A stretch of DNA of 64,000 nt. Origin: Riptortus pedestris. Taxonomy: Eukaryota; Arthropoda; Insecta; Hemiptera; Alydidae. Of this stretch, positions 1-12,135 are shown piece by piece (the stretch's first letter is position 1; every line of letters starts with the position of its first letter). The notes beneath the pieces were generated by a model. It saw nothing but the letters and a program-made list of their open reading frames with translations, was not told the origin of the DNA and did no database searches. The DNA lies in contig CM032233.1 in assembly GCA_019009955.1 (NCBI GenBank), positions 126,707,001-126,771,000 on the forward strand. The letters are read 5' to 3'. Position numbers and translations under genes: made by a program.

Positions 1-778
1 GATTGGACTAATTGATGGAGATGATGTATAAGTGATGCTAATCAAGATATTAGTTGATGCAAGTGACTAATAATTAAATGAGATTATTAAAGTCAGAAGA
101 CTATATACATTCTAAAATAGATAATTCATCTGAATAATCTCAAACTGACATTGGAAATGTTCATACGAGAGGCCAAATCTTATTACAAAAAGCATCTCCT
201 TTTTTGCTCAACAACAAGAACAAATAATTATTTTTACCTTTTAATAAACTTCTGAGTTAATCATCAAATAAACATAAAATTGAACCCCTTGTAGTAGAAA
301 TAATGAATTTAAACTGATGCAAACATTATCACACTGTTCAGCTCCTGAGAAAAGCTAATTTTTTTTAATAAAATCTCATTAAAACTTTGAAAATCTAGAC
401 TTTATTTATTCAGACAATGCAAACAAAGATTTGTTAAAATTTTCCCATGAAGGTAATTCATACTTGCCTGGCTCAGCTATTGGTTTACAGAATATTCACA
501 AATAAAAAATCTAATGTATGCCAAATGTAAAAGTAAATCTTACGATAGGACCAATTCTGCAATTAAAAACAAAACAAACAATACAAAGAATTAGAGAGCA
601 ATCAAATTTCTGTTGGCAAATGTAAAGTGTTACATTAAGAAATGAGCTCAAAAGGTATTAATGATGTAAAAAATCTTTACAGCTATATTTTTCATATTGT
701 CGTAAAACGAAAGAAAAATATAATTATGAGTTGAAAAAGGTTTAAACTGTGTAATAGAATACTTACCATTTATTAATT
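1..778. other. AT-rich DNA, no gene recognised
   Basis: No coding pattern, splice pair or transposon motif was recognised on either strand. On the - strand the sequence next to the following C-rich array reads ATGGTAAGT, which resembles a 5' splice donor, but no coding exon can be tied to it. Confidence 0.5.
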
Positions 779-1278
779 CCCCCCCCCCCCCACCCCCCCC
801 CCCCCCCACCCCCCCCCCCCCCCACCCCCCCCCCCCCCCACCCCCCCCCCCCCCCACCCCCCCCCCCCCCCACCCCCCCCCCCCCCCACCCCCCCCCCCC
901 CCCACCCCCCCCCCCCCCCACCCCCCCCCCCCCCCACCCCCCCCCCCCCCCACCCCCCCCCCCCCCCACCCCCCCCCCCCCCCACCCCCCCCCCCCCCCA
1001 CCCCCCCCCCCCCCCACCCCCCCCCCCCCCCACCCCCCCCCCCCCCCACCCCCCCCCCCCCCCACCCCCCCCCCCCCCCACCCCCCCCCCCCCCCACCCC
1101 CCCCCCCCCCCACCCCCCCCCCCCCCCACCCCCCCCCCCCCCCACCCCCCCCCCCCCCCACCCCCCCCCCCCCCCACCCCCCCCCCCCCCCACCCCCCCC
1201 CCCCCCCACCCCCCCCCCCCCCCACCCCCCCCCCCCCCCACCCCCCCCCCCCCCCACCCCCCCCCCCCCCCACCCCCC
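779..1278. repeat. Perfect period-16 array (15 C + 1 A)
   Basis: The array has 31 adenines spaced exactly 16 bases apart, from 792 to 1272, with only C between them. It is 500 bp long and has no variant unit. It is the same repeat as the one at 26458-26955. A real C-rich minisatellite would be expected to vary, so an assembly or gap-fill artefact is likely. If it is real, the C-rich strand could form i-motifs and the G-rich strand quadruplexes. The poly-Gly and poly-Pro reading frames across it are not genes. Confidence 0.95.
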
Positions 1279-2265
1279 AGATGTCTCGGCATTGTGTTGC
1301 TCAGACAGGCAAGGAGGATACTTAGTTTTCATTATCTGCATCGTCACTAGGTACATGCTTACTGATCAATGACGTATTGCAGAATCACCCATTTTGTTTC
1401 TGGATATTCTGTCATTGATACTATTGTATCCCAATAGCGCACGCGAGAGACTTTTCTTAACCATAAATCCGATGCCTCGTTCGTTCCGCCTAGTACCACT
1501 ATTTATTAGGGAATATACATTTAAGTAGGTCATACAAATTTCCCTCCATCGGATTTCCTACAGAGCCACTTCATTCACACATTATAGTGCACCAGCGCTG
1601 ACTTCAAGGTTATGCTGCTGCTAGCTCCGATATGTGTAAATTTTGAATTCTAGTTGGTTTTATATCATTTTCTTTTTCAGTTTTTTTTTAATATTTTAAA
1701 AACACCAGGTTTTTAAAGAGTATACCTAGGATGAATTCTAACCCCCACACCACAGGGAAGATAAATATTTAATGATAAGATGAAATTTGAGGGCAGCTAT
1801 TCTGTAGAATTAAATGGTATTAGCCAATATTGAAAGCACAACAGATAGTATACTCATAGGTTTTGAAAAAAATGCTTGTCGAATTAGTTCATAAATTACA
1901 TCTTCCGTAATTGAATTCACGATAAGTTTCTATCCATCCTAATATCTTCCTTTCAGAGTTTTTGATGTTGGTATTGATACTAGTGAGAAAGAGGTTCAAC
2001 TAAAGTTGCACCAAAAAAAGAAAATTTAGGGGATTGATTTTGGTGAAATTTAGAGAGTACTTTTGATAATTTAAAAGATTAAATATTCTTAAATAAGTGC
2101 ATCAAATGCGCCTTGATGCGATGATAATCAAAAAGTTACGAAATGAAAATCATACAGTATACAATGTGTATTATCGTTATTCATTGAATTTAACCCTAAA
2201 CCTCCATTTTTTAAATACATGTTCGTATATGGAATTTCGATGATAGCGATAGGGCATCGATTCTA
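1279..2265. other. Intergenic DNA, no gene recognised
   Basis: Right flank of the first period-16 array. I see no intact frame or recognisable transposon domain. It has no resemblance to the DNA left of the array, consistent with a junction between unrelated segments. Confidence 0.4.
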
Positions 2266-3395
2266 GATGACAATGCTGGAAGCATGCCATCACTGAGTCA
2301 GCTGTTGAGGTTTTAGGATCGGCCACAAAAGCCATGCGTAAGCCTTGGTTTGATGACGAATGTGAGGTGTAAATGAAAGGAAAAATGAGGCATATTGAAA
2401 AATGCTATCAAATAAGCATACAAGGACATCTACTCAGGAGTACAAAGGAAAAGACACACCACAGACGAAGAAAAAAAGAGCATAGGAAAGCAATGCATTG
2501 AAGGGTATAAAAACGGTGTTTAAGGACAAGAACAGGAGGCTCTTCCAGCTTGTTAATGGAAAAAGGAAGCCATTCAAACCCCAGAATTGCCAGGCTGAGG
2601 ACGCTTTTCTTCTTCACACATGATGGGCCGATTACTTCAATGATCTGCTAAACAAAAGAAAAAGTGAGTGCCCAGAGGAATACCTGGAGAATGAGGCGAA
2701 CAGAATCAACCCCCCCCCCCAGACGAAGATGAGACCCAGGAAACTCTTACACATCTCAAGAACAACAACCCCTCTGGAATAGATGGCACAGATGGGACTC
2801 TCATAAACAAGGAGAAAACATAGTTTGAGGCTGTGAACTCAAAGCATGAGAGGGTTTTGGCGGGAAGGTTTTGTGCAGTTGGGTTCACACTGGGTACAAG
2901 TGGTACGAGAATTTGTCTATTTAGGCTCCCAAAAGAATACCCGGAATGGCATTGGAGAATAAATAGACAGATGCACCCTAGCTGCTAATCGGTGTTCTTT
3001 CGCTATCCAAAAGCAGCTTTGGTCTAACAACATGTCAAAGACAGAGATCAGAACATATAAATCACTGGTTCGACCTGTCTCACAAAACCCAGGAACTAGA
3101 ACTGTCAAGGTTTGAAAGGAAGTACTTATGGAGCTATGAATGTTAACGGTGATTGGCGAAGGAGAACAAACCTTGAGCTAAAAGACCGAAATAAGGGCTT
3201 AAACATGAATCGTGACGATGTCTCATCTAAAGTCCTGTCAGAATGCATATTTGGAATAGGGAAGGTTGGACGCCCTAGGCTGTGATAGGAAGATTGTGTT
3301 GCTACTATACTTAACATTCATAACTGGAAGGCTTCAGCACAAAACAGAGATAACTGGTGGTCAATGATGGAGTAGGCCATGACTCGACAAATGTT
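2266..3395 (+). pseudogene. Decayed RTE-like non-LTR retrotransposon
   Basis: The three + frames in turn give pieces typical of the reverse-transcriptase protein of RTE/BovB-like elements. Around 2330 there is an endonuclease-RT linker piece (KPWFDDECEV). Around 2630-2700 comes YFNDLLNKRKSECPEEYLEN. Around 2911-3080 comes the post-RT region with EFVYLGSQ and YKSLVRPV. At 3150-3380 come GDWRRRTNLELKDR, GKVGRPRL and a tail near WWSMMEAMTRQ. The catalytic RT core expected between about 2760 and 2900 is missing, and stops and frameshifts are frequent. The family is inferred from motif order; the clade name is tentative. It is an old, inactive copy. Confidence 0.8.
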
Positions 3396-3727
3396 GAATT
3401 AGAGCGGGGGGGGGTGAATATATATACTTTGAAATGGAGCTTTTAATGATGAAGTCATGGCAATGTTGATGGGGGCTTCGAAAGGTGAAATGACAATATC
3501 AGTGGCCTAGTGTTCATTACGAAGCCTAAACCGAAATCTCTCCGGCAGGATAGAGGGAGCACGATTCTGGTGAAGCAGGCACGAATATACCTTCACCTAC
3601 AAAGTTTGTTATTCGCTTAAAGGGAGAGTAAAACTTCATAATCAGTGGAAAGGAATTATTTAGCCTTCGGAAAAGGAATAAAAAGGGTCAGCTCCGATTA
3701 GACAAGCAGATCAGGATAAAAAAAAGT
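3396..3727. other. Intergenic DNA, no gene recognised
   Basis: Contains a short G run near 3405-3415 and no recognisable coding or repeat signal. It separates the non-LTR relic from the next interspersed repeat. Confidence 0.35.
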
Positions 3728-4175
3728 CCGTCACGCAGGGGCTGCGTAAACTAAGCAGATTTCCCACGTGTAGTTTTACAATAGAGAAATTTTACGTGAC
3801 CCGAAGAGTTAAGAAAACGGCCGACCTAGCTTTTGGCGGGAAACTCACTTTCATCCGTTATCTGCCCCGATTTCATAAAATTGCAAATATCTCGGTTAAT
3901 ATGCAAGATAGGGAATATATGTATAACAATATTTATAGTAAATTTAATTTTCAATAAGACTGATTCTATACAATTTTTCGATCCGACGTATAGTAATAGA
4001 AATATTTCAAATTTTAGAAACTCCTCCCCTCTAAACCCCCCCCCCTCCCACTTGTCCGATTTCAGCCATTAACGTACTTGATCTTTATTATTACATAAAA
4101 CGGCTAAATATCAAGTTTGGTAACGATCAAACAAAAATTGCGACCGCTAGAGCGGTAACAGACAAATATATATAT
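3728..4175 (-). repeat. Interspersed repeat family R2, copy 1
   Basis: This is the reverse-complement relative of 11258-11723 and of 33021-33822. Shared blocks include a segment with GCAGATTTCCC next to a GC-rich CAGGGGCTGCGTAAACTAA, and the block around CTAAACCCCCC. It looks like a moderately old interspersed repeat, possibly a non-autonomous DNA element. No transposase is seen. The 79-aa frame through it is shared with other copies only because the DNA is shared. Confidence 0.7.
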
Positions 4176-4184
4176 TTATATAAC

Positions 4185-4705
4185 TGCATTTTGTTTCTTT
4201 TGTATATGTTTGTTTGTTTGTTACCTTTTCACGCATAAACGGCTGAACCGAATTTTATTAAACTTGGTATGTACATTACAACTAACCCAACTTAGACTTT
4301 AGGCTATATTAATATCCTCTGAGACAAACAGGAGTGGGGGTTAAAAGGGAGGCTTGAAATTAAAAATAGCGATATTTCGTTTCTTATTGCTTTTTCAGCA
4401 AATATGTACATGACAAAAGTTGTTTATTTTGTTATTTAGAGAAACTTTTTTTATATACACTATCGTCGTATACCGAAGTATAAAGACGTTATACGCTTAA
4501 AATTATAGCGGGAGACAACAATTTTATTTGGCTCAAAAGACTCAACCGAACTAAATCAAACTTGGTATGTGAATTAGTACTAACGCCTTCCTTATAATAA
4601 GCCATACTAACATTTCTAGGGACGGGCAGGAGTGGGGGTTATAAGGGAGGTCCGAAATTAAAAATAGTGAAATTTCGTTTCCTATTGGGGTTTCGGCAAA
4701 TATGT
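4185..4705 (+). repeat. Helitron-like fragment
   Basis: Matches the 5' part of the Helitron-like sequences at 10560-10800 and 20960-21260: the block containing ACGCATAAACGGCTGAACCG, followed by AGGAGTGGGGGTTA and AAGGGAGG at about 4328 and 4628. The two partial units inside this segment have the same tandem organisation as 20960-23010. No protein-coding content. Confidence 0.65.
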
Positions 4706-4710
4706 AATTT

Positions 4711-4711
4711 G

Positions 4712-4770
<59 letters not shown>
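4711..4770. repeat. (TA)n microsatellite
   Basis: About 30 uninterrupted TA units. The Ile/Tyr-rich frame on the - strand is a translation of this repeat, not a gene. Confidence 0.95.
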
Positions 4771-4775
<5 letters not shown>

Positions 4776-4897
4776 GAACGGACCTCATTTTCTTCATCTC
4801 CTGGGTAGGATCGATAGACATTTGAAGAAATTTTTCGAAAATCGCGTCATGAGTACGACCTCAATAGCTGATTTCCCTTAGGGGAAATCTGCTAAAA
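4771..4897. repeat. R2-associated end block with small palindrome
   Basis: Related to 48800-48892 and to the reverse complement of 32905-33005. It ends in a 20-bp near-palindrome at about 4869-4888 (GATTTCCC facing GGGAAATC). Because the CAGATTTCCC motif also occurs inverted near 3750, the region 3750-4890 may be one element with short terminal inverted repeats. That is inference. Confidence 0.5.
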
Positions 4898-5750
4898 ATG
4901 TGAAAACGATGTCCCATTCCAGTCACCCCAATTTTAATCACGCAAAATTTGGTTGCTTAAAGATCTAATGTATTCAATTTCGGGCGTTTCCTGGCTACGG
5001 TCTGTTTATGGGCTTGCGTGATAAAATATTTATTTTGATAACAACATAACTCTGGTTGTTGTGTTAGTAAACACTGTCGGATTTGAATTTATGTATTCGG
5101 TACCTGTTGCCGAATCTTTTTTAATATCTGGCCTCTTAGTGAGCTTTATAAATTCTGTATTCTAATAGAATATGTAGTGACATCGTTCACATAAATCCAC
5201 ACATTTGGCATCTCCTTAGCGTCGATTACTTACCTCTTAATTCTATCTCAGTAATAGTTGAATTAGACAAAAAATAATTCAGATTCTGAAATCTCATTTA
5301 AATATAAAAAAACAAGTTTAAGTTTAACTCGGCGATAAGGAGTGATTCAGCAACGTCATCATTTCTGCTTTGACTAATATAATTTTTTGTTACTTAATTC
5401 CACTAAAAAGAGTAGTGCTATGGTTGGACGTGGGTGGGGGAGGAGAGTAGTCTCACCCTCCCCCCCACCATCAAGGACGCGGACCTCACTCTGGTTCTAG
5501 TATTGGTGGCGATCGGTACCTCGGAGCTTGTGTCTTTAGCAAATAGATTAGTTATAAAACAATCAGTTCTTTTCAAAAGTTAATTTGCCTTATAATGTTC
5601 GTATCTACTACGTTATGGAGATGGTCTGACTCTTTGCTTCAATACCAAACAGGTAATAATTCAATTTTATATTCAATATTATTTTTAAATGTAATTAAAT
5701 AAATTCCAAAAATTATCAATATGAAAATTTCTGTAACAATTATTTTGATG
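4898..5750. other. Intergenic DNA, one possible exon border
   Basis: No intact frame. A possible splice pair flanks 5653-5753 (donor GTAATAATT after CAAACAG; acceptor TTTGATGTAG), suggesting that the DNA just before 5653 was exon in an ancestral gene. That upstream frame contains a stop. Confidence 0.3.
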
Positions 5751-5753
5751 TAG

Positions 5754-6080
5754 AATAAATTTAATTGAAAAACTTTGGTTTAATCCAACTCTTTGGACAG
5801 CCTACGAAGGACCAAAGGCCTGTCACATGGCTTTAGCAGGAGGTCAAGAAGTCAGCTTCGCGCATTCTCAGTAAGTAAGAAAAAGGTATTATGCTATCAT
5901 CTTTATTTTATTTTAGTAGAAAGAAGGACCTTCTCAACCCCTTTGATCACATATGACAATAATCATCTCATTAAAATGAGACAATTATCTGAAGACGGGC
6001 TTGAAAATGATGCCATCACATTGAAAGCGGTTGCCAGCCGTACATGATCATCAGCTAGTGACGACGGTCTTCTCTTATAG
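5754..6080 (+). pseudogene. Exon-like block of segmental repeat copy A (gene fragment)
   Basis: The + strand reading from 5755 gives an open stretch with residues LWTAYEGPKACHMALAGGQE and ends at a donor-like GTAAGTAAG at about 5872. A 46-base intron-like gap with a TTTTAG acceptor follows, then more exon-like sequence ending at GTAAGAC (after 6080). In-frame stops appear in the second part. The last 90 bases match the 97-bp block of copies B, C and D. I do not recognise the parent gene. It is best read as a captured or duplicated fragment of a host gene that has decayed. Confidence 0.45.
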
Positions 6081-7262
<1,182 letters not shown>

Positions 7263-7395
7263 TCAGTCCATCATTCAGAAACGCTCAGCTATATTTCGCT
7301 CAGGGGAGGCTGGTACTCCTTTGTAGGCATAGGCTATGTTACGCTGAGAGGCTGCATCAGCCTCGTACCCGTAGGCTACGTTTGGTTAACATGCT

Positions 7396-10300
7396 GGTTC
7401 ACCCTGTTTGTCCCTCGTAGCCGTGTAGTTATGAATGGCTCCAATGCCGTTTGTCCCTCGTAGCCGTGTAGTTATGACTGGCTCCAATGCTGTTTGTCCC
7501 TCGTAGCCGTGTAGTTATGACTGGCTCCAATGCTGTTTGTCCCTCGTAGCCGTGTAGTTATGACTGGCTCCAATGCCGTTTGTCCCTCGTAGCCGTGTAG
7601 TTATGACTGGCTCCAATGCTGTTTGTCCCTCGTAGCTGTGTAGTTATGACTGGCTCCAATGCTGTTTGTCCCTCGTAGCAGTGTAGTTATGACTGGCTCC
7701 AATGCTGTTTGTCCCTCGTAGCCGTATAGTTATGACTGGCTCCAATGCTGTTTGTCCCTCGTAGCAGTGTAGTTATGACTGTCTTCAATGCTGTTTGTCC
7801 CTCGTAGCCGTGTAGTTATGACTGGCTCCAATGCTGTTTGTCCCTCGTAGCCGTGTAGTTATGAATGGCTCCAATGCCGTTTGTCCCTCGTAGCCGTGTA
7901 GTTATGACTGGCTCCAATGCTGTTTGTCCCTCGTAGCCGTGTAGTTATGACTGGCTCCAATGCTGTTTGTCCCTCGTAGCCGTGTAGTTATGACTGGCTC
8001 CAATGCCGTTTGTCCCTCGTAGCCGTGTAGTTATGACTGGCTCCAATGCTGTTTGTCCCTCGTAGCTGTGTAGTTATGACTGGCTCCAATGCTGTTTGTC
8101 CATCGTAGCCGTGTAGTTATGAATGGCTCCAATGCCGTTTGTCCCTCGTAGCCGTGTAGTTATGACTGGCTCCAATGCTGTTTGTCCCTCGTAGCCGTGT
8201 AGTTATGACTGGCTCCAATGCTGTTTGTCCCTCGTAGCCGTGTTGCTATGACTGGCTCCAATGCTGTTTGTCCCTCGTAGCCGTATAGTTATGACTGGCT
8301 CAAATGGCGTTTGTCCCTCGTAGCCGTGTTGCTATGACTGGCTCCAATGCTGTTTGTCCCTTGTAGCCGAGTTGCTATGGCTGGTTCAGATTTCGATTGT
8401 CCCTAGTAGCTGTGTTGCTATGACTGGTTCAGATGCCGTTTGCCCCTCGTAGCCGTATAGTTATGACTGGCTCCAATGCTGTTTGTCCCTCGTAGCCGTG
8501 TTGCTATGACTGGCTCCAATGCTGTTTGTCCCTCGTAGCCGTGTTGCTATGACTGGCTCCAATGCTGTTTGTCCATCGTAGCAGTGTTGCTATGACTGGC
8601 TCAGATGACGTTTGTCCCTTGTATCCATGTTGCTATGAGTGGCTCAAATGCTGTTTGTCCCTCGTAGCCGTATTGCTATGACTGGCTCAGATGACGTTTG
8701 TCCCTTGTATCCATGTTGCTATGAGTGGCTCAAATGCTGTTTGTCCCTCGTAGCTGGGTTGCTATGACGGGCTCAAATGCCGTTTGTCCCATGTAGCCGT
8801 GTTGTAATGACTGGTTCAGATGCTGTTTGTCCCTCGTAGCTGTATTGCTATGACTGGCTCCATTGCTTTTTGCCCCTCGTAACCGTGTTGCTATGACTGG
8901 CTCAAATGCTTTTTGCCCCTCGTAGCAGTATTCCCATGACTGGCTCAGATCCGGTTGTCCCTTGTAGCCGTGTTGCTATGACTGGTTCAGATGCTGGTTG
9001 TCCCTCGTAGCCGTATTGCTATGACTGGCTCAGATGACGTTTGTCCCTTGTATCCATGTTGCTATGAGTTTCTCAAATGCTATTTGCCCCTCGTAGCTGG
9101 GTTGAAATGACAGGCTCAAATGCTGTTTGTCCATCGTAGCCGTATTGCTATGACTGGCTCCAATGCTGTTTGTCCCTCGTAGCCGTGTTGCTATGACTGG
9201 TTCAGATGCTGGTTGTCCCTCGTAGCCGTATTGCTATGACTGGCTCAGATGACGTTTGTCCCTTGTATCCATGTTGCTATGAGTGGCTCAAATGCTGTTT
9301 GTCCCTCGTAGCCGTGTTGCTATGACTGGCTCCAATGCTTTTTGCCCCTCGTAGCCGTGTTGCTATGACTGGCTCAGATGCCGTTTGTCCCTTGTAGCCG
9401 TGTTGCTATGAGTGGCTCAGATGCTGTTTGTCCCTCGTAGCCGTATAGTTATAACTGGCTTCAATGCTGTTTGTCCCGCGTAGCCATGTAGTTGTGACTG
9501 GCTCCAATGCAGTTTGTCCCTCGTAACCGTGTTGCTGTGACTGGCTCCAATGCTTTTAGCCCCTCGTAGCCGTGTTGCTATGACTGGCTCAGATGCCGTT
9601 TGTCCCATGTAGCTGTATTGCCCTGACTGGCTCAGATCCGGTTGTCCCTTGTAGCCGTGTTGCAATGACTGGTTCAGATGCTGTTTGTCCCTCGTAGCTG
9701 TATTGCTATGACTGGCTCCAATGCTTTTTGCCCCTCGTAGCCGTGTTGCTATGACTGGCTCAGATGCCGTTTGTCCCTTGTAGCCGTGTTGCTATGAGTG
9801 GCTCAGATGCTGTTTGTCCCTCGTAGCCGTATAGTTATAACTGGCTTCAATGCTGTTTGTCCCGTGTAGCCATGTAGTTGTGACTGGCTCCAATGACGTT
9901 TGTCCCTCGTAACCGTGTTGCTATGAGTGGCTCAGATGCTGTTTGTCCCTCGTAGGTGGGTTGCTATGACTGGATCCAATGATATTTGTCCCTCGTAGCC
10001 GTGTTGCTATGACTGGTTCAGATGCCGTCTGTCCCTTGTAGCCGTGTTGCTATGAGTGGCTCAGATGCTGTTTGTCCCTCGTAGCCGTATAGTTATAACT
10101 GGCTTCAATGCTGTTTGTCCCGCGTAGCCATGTAGTTGTGACTGGCTCCAATGATGTTTGTCCCTCGTAGCCGTGTTGCTATAAGTGGCACAAATGCCGT
10201 TTGTCCCTTGTAGCTGTATTGCCATGACTGGCTCAGATCCGGTTGTCCCTCGTAGCCGTATTGCTATGACTGGCTCAGATGACGTTTGTCCCTTGTATCC

Positions 10301-10496
10301 ATGTTGCTATGAGTGGCTCAAATGCTGTTTGTCCCTCGTAGCTGGGTTGCTATGACGGGCTCAAATGCCGTTTGTCCCATGTAGCTGTATTGCCCTGACT
10401 GGCTCAGATCCGGTTGTCCCTTGTAGCCGTGTTGCTATGACTGGTTCAGATGCTGTTTGTCCCTCGTAGCCGTGTTGCTATGACTGGCTCAGATTT
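7396..10496. repeat. 43-bp minisatellite, about 72 units
   Basis: A typical unit reads TGACTGGCTCCAATGCTGTT followed by TGTCCCTCGTAGCCGTGTAG and TTA, 43 bp in all. The left third (7430-8230) is nearly homogeneous and contains repeated six- to ten-unit blocks. The right two thirds carry diverged variants (TTGCTATG in place of TAGTTATG; CAGATG in place of CCAATG) that recur as multi-unit sets. Because 43 is not a multiple of 3, frames through it cycle through all phases and are not genes. The array ends exactly at a Helitron-type 3' terminus. Confidence 0.95.
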
Positions 10497-10528
10497 TGAC
10501 CCGGGCGAAGACGGGTATCTGAGCTAGT
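10497..10528 (+). mobile_element. Helitron-type 3' terminus
   Basis: A short GC-rich hairpin (ACCCG/CGGGT arms around GGCGAAGA) is followed by ATCTGAGCTAG and a T. The hairpin followed by CTAG at an A/T target is the known 3' signature of Helitrons. The minisatellite lies immediately upstream, as subterminal tandem repeats do in some non-autonomous Helitrons. Confidence 0.7.
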
Positions 10529-10899
10529 ATATATATAAAATTGTAACCTCTGTCTGTACATTGATTTTCGTTTCACTTGTCATAGACACCATAACTGCAT
10601 TTTGTTTCTTTCGTGTGAGTTTGTTAGTTTATTTGTTTGTTTGTTTTTTACCTTTTCACGCATAAACGGCTGAACCGAATTTTATGAAACTTTGTATGTA
10701 CATTACTACTAAACCCATCTTAGACTTTAGGTTATGTTAATATTCTCTGAGACGAACAGGAGTGGGGTTTATGAGGGAGGCCTGAAATGAAAAATTGTTA
10801 TATTCCAATTCCAATTGGTTTTTCAACGATTTTCTATAAAAATACAATCATTAATCAGTCAACGATGATTTCTCAGGCATTGTCGGGTATATTAGCTAG
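10529..10899 (+). mobile_element. Short non-autonomous Helitron-like element
   Basis: It starts with TATATATAAAATTGTAACC, directly abutting the previous terminus, and ends with a degenerate TCGGGTATATTAGCTAG. The body shares ACGCATAAACGGCTGAACCG and the AGGAGTGGGG block with 4185-4705 and 20960-23010. About 370 bp, no coding capacity. The head-to-tail arrangement with the preceding terminus is typical of Helitron tandem insertion. Confidence 0.6.
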
Positions 10900-11207
10900 A
10901 TTGTATATACAAAATACGTACATTATAGATGATATTTAATTATAATAAATGCTATCCATGATTAAGATTTGAATTATTCACGGTGTGCCAAACAGTGGAG
11001 AGGGAATGATTAGAGACTTATTTTCATTTACTTTTCAAATCTAAAATATTTTTTTTCCATAAGTCGCCCAATTGACCCTTGAATTGACCAATTGGGGGGA
11101 AAAGAGCGCCCAGCCGGAAAAGCAGTTGTACACATAGAAGCATTGCCAAAAACAAAATATAATCTTTCCGTCTCAAATGATTTCCCGAGCGAAGCCTTAC
11201 CTTGGCT
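10900..11207. other. Spacer, no gene recognised
   Basis: AT-rich sequence ending in a short tract resembling a degenerate Helitron end (GATTTCCCGAGCGAAGCC at about 11177-11194). Nothing else was recognised. Confidence 0.35.
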
Positions 11208-11208
11208 A

Positions 11209-11258
<50 letters not shown>
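11208..11258. repeat. (TA)n microsatellite
   Basis: About 24 TA units at the left edge of R2 copy 2. Confidence 0.95.
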
Positions 11259-11261
<3 letters not shown>

Positions 11262-11723
11262 TGCTAACGCTTTAGCGGTTGCAGTTTTTGTTTGATCGTT
11301 ACCAAACTCGAAATTTAATCGTTTTATGTAAAAAGAAAGATCAAGTTCTTTAATGGCTGAAATCAGACCAGTGGGACGGGGGGGTTTTTGAAAATTCAAA
11401 ATATCTCCGTTATTATGCGTCGATTGAAAAATTGTATAGAATCAATCTTAATGCAAATTAAATTTACTGTAAATATTGTTCTATACATTTATTCTGTATC
11501 TTGAATATTAAGCAAGATATTTTCATTTGTATTGTGTGTGTGGTCGGCAGAAGTCGGCTATATTCGGGACTTTCCGCCGAGAGCTAGGTCGGCCGTTTCC
11601 GTAACTGTTTGTCCCTCATGAATTGGTTTAGAGATTTGTTACTAGTACTGTTATTAGAAGGCAGATTTCTCTATTGTGAAACTTCACGTGGGAAATCTGC
11701 TTAGTTTACGCAGCCCCTGCGGC
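11258..11723 (+). repeat. Interspersed repeat family R2, copy 2
   Basis: Same orientation as 33021-33822 and inverted relative to 3728-4175. It ends at the GGGAAATCTGCTTAGTTTAC / GCAGCCCCTGCGG block and directly abuts segmental repeat copy B. Confidence 0.7.
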
Positions 11724-12038
11724 TCCACTCCTTTTGGTGGCTCCCCTCTTTTTGGAGTATGCTTTGAATGTAATACGTCTTTCCATTGGAGGATTTTTGG
11801 TCATGCCTCATTGTTTTCCTGAACTTCCATCTCAAATTCATTATCAAACTCACATTCTTCATCACTATTTGCTGGCCCTACATATCCCGTGGCATCTCTT
11901 TAAACCTAATTTTCCCCCATTTATTCTAGATTTGTTTGGCGCTATTGTGGCTTTTGTGTACTTCTGCCGCATTCTCAATGACAGCATCTGCCCACTGAAA
12001 TACCAAACATACACTCTATTGTAATATTTCCTTTACAG

Positions 12039-12135
12039 CACAACTTTTGACGGGCTTGAAAATGATGCCATCACATTGAAAGCGCTTGCCAGCTGTACAT
12101 GATCATCAGCCAGTGACGACAGTCTTCTCTGATAG
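12039..12135 (+). other. Exon-like 97-bp block (copy B)
   Basis: Flanked by CTTTACAG and GTAAGACAAT. The same 97-bp length and borders occur at 16301-16397 (C) and 25659-25755 (D), and the right border also at 6080 (A). In the frame joining to the next block through a GT-AG junction, copy D reads a tail around VHDHQPVTTVFSD and then LIEEMNFSKDGSNSSERV, up to a stop. The parent gene is not recognised. Confidence 0.4.

Noticed and set aside
648..1356. Three overlapping Gly-rich frames of 166-214 codons
   Set aside because: They are translations of the period-16 array in all phases (GGGGWGGGGV pattern). Length comes from the repeat, not from coding.
4639..4821. Ile/Tyr repeat frames (also at 6942-7249, 11092-11399, 13073-13267, 40399-40686, 59238-59447)
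   Set aside because: They cross (TA)n tracts; no conserved sequence outside the repeat.
9417..9665. 82-codon frame in the minisatellite (and 111 codons at 17209-17544)
   Set aside because: A 43-bp period shifts frame each unit; the repeated ...GQTASEPVIATRLRG peptide is the array read through.
7400..10500. Possible CRISPR array
   Set aside because: Units are contiguous 43-bp tandem repeats without unique spacers, in eukaryotic DNA.
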